In this document: piece by piece, positions 56,263-64,000 of the stretch | Numbering within the stretch: position 1 is the stretch's first letter | Layout: every line of letters begins with the position of its first letter | Origin: Thomasclavelia spiroformis DSM 1552 | GTDB taxonomy: Bacteria > Bacillota_I > Bacilli_A > Erysipelotrichales > Coprobacillaceae | Direction: 5' to 3' | Assembly (NCBI RefSeq): GCF_025149465.1 | Contig: NZ_CP102275.1 | Location: 434,001-498,000 of the forward strand | Length of the DNA stretch: 64,000 bases | The notes under the pieces: generated by a model | Told to the model about the DNA's origin: nothing | The model's database searches: none | Seen by the model: the letters and a program-made list of their open reading frames with translations, nothing else | Program-made: the position numbers and the translations under genes

Positions 56263-57780
56263 ATGAAAAAAAGACCAATTGTATTATGTATCTTAGATGG
56301 ATATGGATTAAGTGAACGAGTTGATGGTAATGCAGTTAAACTTGCAAATACACCAAATATAGATGATTTAATGATGATTTATCCAACAACTAGAATTAAA
56401 GCTTCAGGTATGCCTGTAGGATTACCTGATGGACAAATGGGTAATAGTGAAGTTGGACATTTAAATATTGGAGCTGGTAGAACAGTTTATCAATCTTTAA
56501 CTTTAATTAATAAAGCAGTTGAAGATGGAAGTTTTTATAAAAATGAAGAATTTTTAAAAGCAATCAATAATGTAAAAGAAAATAACTCTAAATTACATAT
56601 TTGGGGATTATTATCAAATGGTGGAGTCCATTCATCAAATGAACATATTTATGCTTTATTGAAATTAGCAAAACAAGAAGGATTAGAAAAAGTATATGTA
56701 CACGCATTTTTAGATGGTCGTGATGTTGCTCCTGATAGTGGTGTTGATTTTGTAAAAGAATTAGCCGATAAAATTGAAGAAATTGGGGTAGGTGAAATTG
56801 CTACTATTTCAGGTAGATATTATGCAATGGATCGTGATAAGAGATTTGATCGTATTGAGTTAGCTTTTGATGCAATCGTAAATCATAAAGGTGAAAGCTT
56901 TGAATGTCCTGTTCAATATGTAAAAGATTCTTACGCTAAAGAAACATATGATGAATTTGTAATTCCTGGATATAATAAAAATGTAGATGGTCAAGTATGT
57001 GACAATGATTCAATTATTTTTGCAAATTTCAGACCAGATAGAGCTATCCAATTATCAACTGTAATTACTAATGATGGATTCTATGATCATACATTTAATA
57101 ATGTACCAAATAATTTAACATTTGTATGTATGATGAAATATGCTGATAGTGTCAATGGTTCAATTGCTTTTGCTTTACCTGAATTAACAAATACTTTAGG
57201 AGATTATTTATCAGCTAAAGGATTAAAACAACTAAGAATTGCAGAAACTGAAAAATATGCACATGTTACTTTCTTCTTTGATGGTGGAATTGATAAAGAA
57301 ATCGAAGGAGCGACACGTGTATTAGTAAATTCACCAAAAGTAGCTACATATGATTTACAACCAGAAATGTCTGCTTATGAAGTAAAAGATAAATTAATCG
57401 AAGAATTAGATAAGGATATTCATGATGTAGTAATTGTTAACTTTGCAAACTGTGATATGGTTGGACATACAGGAGTTATTCCAGCAGCAATTAAAGCAGT
57501 AAGTGTTGTCGATGAATGTGTTGGTGCTGTATATGATAAAGTTCTTGAATTAGGAGGAACAATGTTAATCACAGCTGATCATGGTAATAGTGAAATGTTA
57601 TTAGATGAAGATAACAATCCATTTACTGCTCATACAACTAATGAAGTACCTTTAATTTTAACAAATTCTCATTTAGAATTAAGAGAAGGTGGTAAGTTAG
57701 GTGATTTAGCTCCTACTATTCTACAATTATTAGGATTAGAAATTCCTGCAGAAATGGATGGTCAATCATTAATTAAATAA
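56263..57780 (+). CDS. gpmI: Phosphoglycerate mutase, cofactor-independent
   Basis: 505 residues. It interconverts 3- and 2-phosphoglycerate in glycolysis with two manganese ions. D12 in LDGYG, S62 in GQMGNSEVGH, HAFLDGRDVAPDSG, and TADHGNSE near the end are all present. AGGAG-type site. The following lipoprotein overlaps its stop by one base. Confidence 0.96.
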   Translation: MKKRPIVLCILDGYGLSERVDGNAVKLANTPNIDDLMMIYPTTRIKASGMPVGLPDGQMGNSEVGHLNIGAGRTVYQSLTLINKAVEDGSFYKNEEFLKAINNVKENNSKLHIWGLLSNGGVHSSNEHIYALLKLAKQEGLEKVYVHAFLDGRDVAPDSGVDFVKELADKIEEIGVGEIATISGRYYAMDRDKRFDRIELAFDAIVNHKGESFECPVQYVKDSYAKETYDEFVIPGYNKNVDGQVCDNDSIIFANFRPDRAIQLSTVITNDGFYDHTFNNVPNNLTFVCMMKYADSVNGSIAFALPELTNTLGDYLSAKGLKQLRIAETEKYAHVTFFFDGGIDKEIEGATRVLVNSPKVATYDLQPEMSAYEVKDKLIEELDKDIHDVVIVNFANCDMVGHTGVIPAAIKAVSVVDECVGAVYDKVLELGGTMLITADHGNSEMLLDEDNNPFTAHTTNEVPLILTNSHLELREGGKLGDLAPTILQLLGLEIPAEMDGQSLIK

Positions 57781-58295
57781 TGAAAAAAATATTAAGTTTA
57801 ATTTTATGTGTATTTTTAATTAGTGGGTGCTCTAAAGCATCCACTAATCATATAAAGAAAGATTCGTCACTTTCAGGAATTAATGAAATAACATATGAAC
57901 AGTTGCAAGATAAATTAGATAGTGACGAATTATTTGTTTTATATATTGGAAGACCGGACTGTGGGGATTGTAGAGAATTTGAACCAATTTTAAATTCATA
58001 TTTAGAAGAGAATGAAGGTACATATCTTTATTATTTTAATATTAAAGAAATTCGCGATGCATCTAAAAAAGAAGATGCAACTAAAGAAGAAAAAAAGTTA
58101 TATGAAAATATTAGTAAAGAATTAGATATTAAATGGACACCGGTTTTAAAACTAGTTAATAAAGGTGAAACAATTAGTGAGTATACTTATTTAAGTGAAG
58201 AATATTATGAAATTAAAGGTAGTAAGAAAAAAGAACAGGCAAAAGAAAAATATATTGATGATTTTAAGGATTGGATGTCAAATATTTATGAGTAG
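57780..58295 (+). CDS. Thioredoxin-fold lipoprotein
   Basis: 171 residues. Lipobox LISGC, C17 lipidated, so exported and tethered. The thioredoxin-like site is RPDCGDC (C61, C64), with KWTPVLKLV carrying the cis-proline. It probably handles thiols outside the cell; bacteriocin-accessory thioredoxin-like proteins are similar. Confidence 0.8.
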   Translation: MKKILSLILCVFLISGCSKASTNHIKKDSSLSGINEITYEQLQDKLDSDELFVLYIGRPDCGDCREFEPILNSYLEENEGTYLYYFNIKEIRDASKKEDATKEEKKLYENISKELDIKWTPVLKLVNKGETISEYTYLSEEYYEIKGSKKKEQAKEKYIDDFKDWMSNIYE

Positions 58296-58303
58296 GTGAT
58301 TAA

Positions 58304-59170
58304 ATGAAACAATGTCCTTATTGTAAAAAAAATATTCCTGATAGTGCTAAAGTATGTCCACATTGTGGTAAACCTTTAGAAAAAGGTTATAAACCAATGA
58401 AAAGAACAAATTATTATTCTAATACAATGTATATTATTTTAGCTTTATTTTTAATTTTCTCACCAATGTTATCAACATTTTTATTTGGAAGTTTATTAAA
58501 TGAACAAGTAAGTGAAACAGTTATTACTTCACCTAAAGAAGCAATTACGCTTGGAACATTAAATAAGGCAAACATTAGTCAAGAAAAAATAGAATATTAT
58601 TTTGGTTCGTTGAGTGATTTTGATAAATTAATTACTAATAGTGATAAGTATGTAGAAAAAATTAATAAGTTTGAAAAAGATTTAGAAGCTATTGTTAATA
58701 AATATAGTGATGTTAAATTAAAAAAAGATTATAATTTTTATGTTACTGATCAAAATAATATTTATAATGAATTAATATATACATTAACATCAGATAATAA
58801 TGAAATAATACTAGAACTTAATTATGATTTATCTGGTAAATCAAATAACGTTACTGTTAATCAAAATACTACTGGTTTAGCAGATTTTGAAGCGATGAAG
58901 ATAAAAGAGGATAGTTATCCATTATTTAAAGAACTTGTTTTATTAGTTAGTAGTAATCAAGAGTATAAAAGTTTTGATGAAGCTAGTAAAAAATTTAATG
59001 ATCTTGAAAAAAGTTTTAATGAGCGTAGTGATAGTTTGGGTAATTATGGTTTAGGTGTTAGTGATAGTGATGATGATTCTAAAACATCAATGCGAATATT
59101 AGCAGGTAATGAAGGTTATCGTTTTAGACTTACTTGTAAAACAGAATTAGATTTAGATAAATTTGTTTAA
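58304..59170 (+). CDS. Zinc-ribbon membrane protein, unknown
   Basis: 288 residues. An N-terminal zinc ribbon CPYCKKNIPDSAKVCPHCGKPL, one membrane helix (TMYIILALFLIFSPMLSTFLF) and an extracellular lysine- and glutamate-rich domain. The pattern is common in Firmicutes without a known role. GTAGGTG leads in. Confidence 0.7.
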   Translation: MKQCPYCKKNIPDSAKVCPHCGKPLEKGYKPMKRTNYYSNTMYIILALFLIFSPMLSTFLFGSLLNEQVSETVITSPKEAITLGTLNKANISQEKIEYYFGSLSDFDKLITNSDKYVEKINKFEKDLEAIVNKYSDVKLKKDYNFYVTDQNNIYNELIYTLTSDNNEIILELNYDLSGKSNNVTVNQNTTGLADFEAMKIKEDSYPLFKELVLLVSSNQEYKSFDEASKKFNDLEKSFNERSDSLGNYGLGVSDSDDDSKTSMRILAGNEGYRFRLTCKTELDLDKFV

Positions 59171-59174
59171 TTAT

Positions 59175-59213
59175 TGGAGATAGGATTCAATGATGAATTC
59201 TGTCTTTTTTTGT
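59175..59213 (+). terminator. Terminator after the zinc-ribbon gene
   Basis: AGATAGGATTC pairs with GAATTCTGTCT and is followed by TTTTTT. Confidence 0.7.
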
Positions 59214-59320
59214 GGTAATTATTAGGGGGTAAAAATTTTGGAAAATTTTTTTCCTCTTTTTTTATCTGTTAAATAAATTCGACTACTGATAAAATATATA
59301 ATGTAATATTTTTGTTGAAA

Positions 59321-59360
59321 AGCTATAGTTTAAAGAAAGGAGGGCTGTTTTTTATAGCAA
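59321..59360 (+). promoter_or_regulatory. Leader hairpin with buried Shine-Dalgarno-like run
   Basis: GCTATA (59321-59326) pairs with TATAGC (about 59353-59358) and places AAAGGAGGG in the loop. The actual start at 59384 uses a second AAAGGGGA site. TATAAT near 59297 may be the -10 box. Confidence 0.35.
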
Positions 59361-59383
59361 TCGACAAAAGGAAAGGGGAAAAT

Positions 59384-62300
59384 ATGAGAAAAGGAAAATT
59401 TGGGAAAACATTATTGGCTCTATCTATGGTAGCTACTCTTGCTGCACCTTTATATCCAGTAAAAGCTACTGAAGGTGGAACTGATTTTACTGAAATGATG
59501 AACTATGCATTAGATGGAACAGCAAGTGCATCAGCTTCACCCATTTCGTATTGGGGTCCTGATAAATTAATCGATGGTATTATCAACCGTGATGCATCTA
59601 AACCTGATCAATCGCGTTGGTCTAGTGAAGTAGGGGCTCCAGGATGGGCAAAAATTGATTTAAATGAAGAAAAAACATTTAAACAATTATTACTTGCATT
59701 TGAAAATGATAAGGTAAGATCTTTTCATATTGAAGCATCAAATGATGACAATGAATATACAACTATTTATACATCAGAAGATAAAACAGATGGACATGAT
59801 CAAGATACTACTGTAACTTTAGAAGAACCAGTAACTGCAAGATATGTTAAAGTTACAATTGATTCATTGATTTCTGGAGCATATCCAAGTGTTTCAATGT
59901 ATGAAATAAGTATTTATGGTGAAGAAGAATATCTTAACTTTGCCGATGAAGCAACTGCTGAAGCTAGCGATAGTGAAATAGCTTCTTTTAGTGGTGCAAA
60001 CACAAACGACAATGATTTAGAAACTCGTTGGGCAAGTAACTATGAACATGGTGATAAAACATTAACTTATACTTTTGAAGAAGCAAAAGAATTAAAATCA
60101 ATGATTTTACGTTGGGAAAGATGTAATGCTAAAGCTTTCCAAATTCAAGTAGATGATAATGGAGAATGGAAAACAGTTTATACTGGTACTCAACCAACTT
60201 CATTTGTACAAAAAATTAACTTAACTGAAAGTTATACTACAACAAAAGTTAGATTAGTAATTAATGACTTCTTTGATGATTCACCTTTAGAAGATGGAAC
60301 ACCTATGAATTATCCTACTGTTTCATTATATGAAGTACAAATGTATGATAAAGAACTAGTTATTGAACCAGAAGATGTAGTTACTGTAGATGATATCGCT
60401 GCTAATATTACATCAGCTGAATTAAGTGAAGACGGAAGTAAATTAATTATGCCAACAGTTCCTACTGGTTATGAAATTAGTTTTGTAGGTGCTGATTATG
60501 AACAAATCTTAGCTCGTGATATGACAGTTTCAAAACCACTTACAACACAAGATGTTGAATTGAATTTTGAGGTAACAGAAACTAAAACTGGAGAAAAAGC
60601 TATATCACCTGCAATTAATGTAACTATTCCAGGTATTTATGATGAAGAAACTTCACAAAATGCTAAACCTAAAGTAATTCCAGAATTACAACAATGGTAT
60701 GGGGAAACTGGAGTATTTGAAATTAATGATAACAGTAGAATCGTTGTTGATCCAGCTGTTAGTCAATATGAAGGTACAGCAAATAAATTTGCAGCTGATT
60801 ACTTAGATATTTTAGATAAAAATATTCCTGTAGTAATTGGAACAGATCCAAAAGCTGGTGACTTCTACTTTACTACAAGTGAAGAAACATTAGATAAAGA
60901 AACATATGTTTTAGACATTGATAACTATGTAACTATTAAATCTACTGAAAATACAGGAGCATATTGGGCTACTAGAACAATCTTACAAGTATTAAAACAA
61001 ACAGGAAATCAAATTCCAAAAGGTATTACTAAAGACTATCCAAAATATGAAGTTAGAGGTTTCATGTTAGATGTTGCTAGAAAATCATTCCAAATGGATT
61101 TCTTAGAAGAATTGGTAAAAACTATGTCATGGTATAAATTAAATAACTTCCATGTACATTTAAATGATAATTGCTTTGGTAAATTAGAAGATGGAAAAAC
61201 ACCTGATTATTCAGCATTCCGTCTAGAATCAGATATACCAAATCTTACAAATACAGATTTATATTATACAAAAGATGAATTTAGAAGCTTTATTCTTAAC
61301 TCTAGAGAAGTAGGTGTTGATATTGTTCCTGAATTCGATAGTCCAGGTCATTCTGGAGCATTTGTTAGAGCTAGACCAGATTTAGCACGTGCTGATAGTA
61401 ATGAGTATTTAGACGTAGAAAATCCTGAAGCACTTGAATTTATTAAGAGTGTTTTTGCGGAATATACAAGTGGAGATAATCCAGTATTCCCTAAAGGAAC
61501 TGTAATTCAAATTGGTACAGATGAATATAAACGTGGAAATAAAGAAGCGTTTAGAAAGTATCAAGATGAACTTTTAAAATTCATTAGAGATGAACAAGGA
61601 TACACACCACGTGTATGGGGAAGCCAAACTGAAAATGAAGGTACAACTCCAATTACTGTAGATGGTGTACAAATGAACTTATGGTATGTAGGATATGCAA
61701 ATCCTCGTGAAATGTATGAAAAAGGATATAAATGTATTAATTCAAATGATGGTGATTTATACATTGTACCAGGTGCTGGATATTATTATGATTATTTAAA
61801 TCAAAGTCATATTCATTCAACTTGGCAACCTAACAAGATTGGAAACTTCACTATTCCAGTTGGTGATGATCAAATGTTAGGATCAACATTCCATGTATGG
61901 AATGATAAAACTGGTCCATCTAATGATAATGGTACTAGTGATGTAGAAGTATTTGATCGTATCTTCCATATTTTACCAACATTCTCAGCAAAATTATGGG
62001 GAGATATTGAAGATTACTCAGTAAATGATTTAAATACATTAACTGAAAAGATTAAATATGCACCAAATTCTAATCCAACATATGAAATTGAAACTGAAGG
62101 AAATAAAGTATTAGACTATAACTTCAATAATGATAGAGGATTAGATAAATCAGGTAATGAATTCAATATGGTAGCGCAAGAAAATATTAGCTATGAAGAA
62201 GGTAAAAACCGTAATGCATTGTCATTAAAAGGTGGAGCTAGTTATGTTGAAACACCTCTAGAAGATTTAGGATTAAATTCTTATCTTGAATTTTGGGTAA

Positions 62301-64000
62301 AACGTGATAGTAATTCTGGTAATGATGAACAAATATTATTTGAATCGGAAAATGGTGCTATTAAGGCAGTTCAAAAAGATACTGGTAAACTTGGATTCTC
62401 AAGAGAAGGTCATGATTATTCATTTAATTATGAATTACCAAAAGATGAATGGGTAAAAATAAAATTAGAAACTAAATTTACAAGAACATTATTATATGTT
62501 AATGATGAATTTGTAGATGAATTATCTATTAGTGGTACAGGTGGAAAATGGGCAACATTGATTATTCCACTAGAACGTATCGGAAGTAAAACCAATGCAT
62601 TTATTGGAGAAATCGATGATGTACAAGTTTCAAAAGAAGAAATAACTACAAAAGCTTATGCTACTTCTGAACAATCACAAGATAAAGCAAGTAATGCAAT
62701 CGATGGTAATCCAGATACAATGTGGCATACTAAATGGGATGGTTCAGATAAATTACCACAAAGTATTACTTTAGAATTAGCTAAAGCACGTGAAATTAAA
62801 GGTTATAACTATTTACCAAGACAAAGTGGAACAAATGGATATATCACTAAATACAAAATTGAAGTAAGTACAGACGGTGAAGAATTCACTGAAGTTGCTA
62901 CAGGTGATTGGGCAAGAGATGCTGAATTAAAAACTGTTGAATTTGATTCTGTAAATGCTAAATATATTCGTTTAACAGCTCTTGAAGGTGTTGGAGGATT
63001 TGCAAGTGCTGCAGAAGTTTCTCCAATTTATACAACAGAAGAAGTTATTTTAAATACTAGAGCATTATCAGAATCTATGGAAGTTGCTGAAATCATCTTA
63101 GAAGATAGTTCTAGCTATACTCCTGAATCAGTTGCTGCGTTAAAAGAAGCATTAGAAGAAGCTCGTGAAGTATTAATTTTGGCTACTGATCAAGGAACAG
63201 TTGATGAAATGACTGCTAAACTTGATGCTGCTATTGAAGCAATGGAAGAAGTAGAAGTTGTTGAAGCAGATAAAACAGCATTAAAGATTGCAGTAGATCT
63301 AGCTAATGCAGTTACTGATAACGATTTAGAAAAAGTACTCCCAGTAGTTGCAAATGAATTCAAAGCAGCAAGAGATGAAGCTAATGCAGTATACAATGAT
63401 GTTAGTGCTTCACAAATTGAAGTAAATAATGCATTTGACAGACTTGCAAGTGCAATGCATATGTTAGACTTTGTAAAAGGAGATAAAACAGCATTAAAAG
63501 CATTCATCGATAAAGTAAGCGGATTAGAAGCTGCTAAATATACAGAAGCTACATGGACAGCATTTGAAACAGAATTAAATGGATCTATAGCAGTATATGA
63601 TGATGAAAATGCAATGCAAGAAGAAGTAAACAATGCATACAGTGAATTAGTAACAGCATTCTTGAATTTAAGATTAATTCCAGATAAGAGCTTATTAGAA
63701 GACTTAATCAATCAAGCAAATCGATTAAACAAAGCAAACTATACAAAAGCATCATTTGATGGCTTAACAAAAGCATTAGATGAAGCAAAAGTAGTATTTG
63801 AAAATCCAGATGCAACTCAAGAAGAAGTAGATAATGCAAAAGATGTTTTAGCAAAAGCTCTTGCCGGATTACAAGCAAGTACACCATCAAATGTAGATAA
63901 CACAGTAAGTACACCAGTAAATAATGGTGATACAACTGCAAGTGTAAAAACAGGAGATGAAAGCTTAGCAGGAATGTTTACAACAATAGCATTATTAAGT
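59384..64000 (+). CDS. Surface GH20 glycosidase with three discoidin, LamG and FIVAR domains (partial)
   Basis: 1,539 residues are present and the frame is still open at the window edge. Signal peptide 1 to about 28 (LAAPLYPVKA). F5/8-type domains at about 38-182, 184-330 and 1087-1217; GH20b from about 425; catalytic GH20 about 556-890, with the acid/base pair D713-E714 in IGTDE and HVHLNDN; a LamG-like domain about 909-1082; then FIVAR repeats about 1223-1503. S1520-VKTG begins a probable wall-sorting signal. It likely removes N-acetylhexosamine or lacto-N-biose from mucin or host glycans. AAAGGGGA precedes the ATG. Confidence 0.9.
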   Translation, partial: MRKGKFGKTLLALSMVATLAAPLYPVKATEGGTDFTEMMNYALDGTASASASPISYWGPDKLIDGIINRDASKPDQSRWSSEVGAPGWAKIDLNEEKTFKQLLLAFENDKVRSFHIEASNDDNEYTTIYTSEDKTDGHDQDTTVTLEEPVTARYVKVTIDSLISGAYPSVSMYEISIYGEEEYLNFADEATAEASDSEIASFSGANTNDNDLETRWASNYEHGDKTLTYTFEEAKELKSMILRWERCNAKAFQIQVDDNGEWKTVYTGTQPTSFVQKINLTESYTTTKVRLVINDFFDDSPLEDGTPMNYPTVSLYEVQMYDKELVIEPEDVVTVDDIAANITSAELSEDGSKLIMPTVPTGYEISFVGADYEQILARDMTVSKPLTTQDVELNFEVTETKTGEKAISPAINVTIPGIYDEETSQNAKPKVIPELQQWYGETGVFEINDNSRIVVDPAVSQYEGTANKFAADYLDILDKNIPVVIGTDPKAGDFYFTTSEETLDKETYVLDIDNYVTIKSTENTGAYWATRTILQVLKQTGNQIPKGITKDYPKYEVRGFMLDVARKSFQMDFLEELVKTMSWYKLNNFHVHLNDNCFGKLEDGKTPDYSAFRLESDIPNLTNTDLYYTKDEFRSFILNSREVGVDIVPEFDSPGHSGAFVRARPDLARADSNEYLDVENPEALEFIKSVFAEYTSGDNPVFPKGTVIQIGTDEYKRGNKEAFRKYQDELLKFIRDEQGYTPRVWGSQTENEGTTPITVDGVQMNLWYVGYANPREMYEKGYKCINSNDGDLYIVPGAGYYYDYLNQSHIHSTWQPNKIGNFTIPVGDDQMLGSTFHVWNDKTGPSNDNGTSDVEVFDRIFHILPTFSAKLWGDIEDYSVNDLNTLTEKIKYAPNSNPTYEIETEGNKVLDYNFNNDRGLDKSGNEFNMVAQENISYEEGKNRNALSLKGGASYVETPLEDLGLNSYLEFWVKRDSNSGNDEQILFESENGAIKAVQKDTGKLGFSREGHDYSFNYELPKDEWVKIKLETKFTRTLLYVNDEFVDELSISGTGGKWATLIIPLERIGSKTNAFIGEIDDVQVSKEEITTKAYATSEQSQDKASNAIDGNPDTMWHTKWDGSDKLPQSITLELAKAREIKGYNYLPRQSGTNGYITKYKIEVSTDGEEFTEVATGDWARDAELKTVEFDSVNAKYIRLTALEGVGGFASAAEVSPIYTTEEVILNTRALSESMEVAEIILEDSSSYTPESVAALKEALEEAREVLILATDQGTVDEMTAKLDAAIEAMEEVEVVEADKTALKIAVDLANAVTDNDLEKVLPVVANEFKAARDEANAVYNDVSASQIEVNNAFDRLASAMHMLDFVKGDKTALKAFIDKVSGLEAAKYTEATWTAFETELNGSIAVYDDENAMQEEVNNAYSELVTAFLNLRLIPDKSLLEDLINQANRLNKANYTKASFDGLTKALDEAKVVFENPDATQEEVDNAKDVLAKALAGLQASTPSNVDNTVSTPVNNGDTTASVKTGDESLAGMFTTIALLS

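Noticed and set aside
63190-63941. Long minus-strand frames inside the GH20 gene
   Set aside because: They are repetitive, low-complexity shadows of the FIVAR coding strand with no ribosome binding sites.

Overview
The window is strongly AT-rich, with short intergenic gaps, AGGAGG-type ribosome binding sites and TTGACA/TATAAT promoters. Gene content fits a fermentative, low-GC, Gram-positive gut anaerobe: pyruvate formate-lyase, a glmS ribozyme, PTS fructose uptake, peptide uptake, and a large secreted GH20 glycosidase with FIVAR repeats. The mix resembles Erysipelotrichia (Erysipelatoclostridium/Thomasclavelia ramosa-like). That placement is inferred from gene content; no rRNA is present.

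Layout. 1-588: the end of a MurE-like ligase, then decayed DNA. 1365-5644: a lone PRD regulator beside pflB-pflA. 5661-11114: an arylsulfate sulfotransferase, pepT with a lipid kinase, and an overlapping RNase H/thermonuclease pair. 11351-19418: an oppBCDFA oligopeptide transporter with an M24 peptidase and an aminotransferase, which reads as a peptide import and breakdown operon. 19913-21947: a short orphan transcript whose terminator carries a complete group II (IIC-type) intron. 22058-28324: cysE, a PAP2 phosphatase, an aminotransferase, acylphosphatase, a DUF2238-like membrane protein and ribozyme-controlled glmS. 28374-31135: an ISL3-type IS abutting a truncated second copy of the same intron.

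31222-41458: small membrane proteins, a PatB-type lyase, an ABC1 kinase with a phasin-like partner, a second DUF2238-like protein behind a duplicated promoter, a CadA-type metal ATPase with separate HMA protein and ArsR repressor, DUF1905, and a CtpE-like P-type ATPase. 41626-47852: an RpiR-controlled fructose PTS operon with a divergent RpiA-like protein, a Gfo/Idh/MocA oxidoreductase and a HAD phosphatase. 47853-51682 is accessory and decayed: a serine hydrolase pseudogene, a DUF3788 pair, small gene remnants, and tRNA-Arg(CCT) followed by two displaced tRNA 5' halves that end at the same anticodon-loop bases. 51683-59170 is compact housekeeping DNA: cutC, a frameshifted AI-2E-type transporter, a lipase-like hydrolase, GNAT, a CDP-alcohol phosphatidyltransferase, gpmI, a thioredoxin-like lipoprotein and a zinc-ribbon membrane protein. 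From 59384 a giant surface GH20 protein runs off the window edge.

The most unusual signals are the tRNA half-gene array at 51.2-51.5 kb, the orphan ~100-nt RNA at 19.9-20.05 kb, the 106-bp promoter duplication at 34.96-35.17 kb, and the IS/intron junction at 28.4-31.1 kb. I did not find a convincing new defence system or a CRISPR array.
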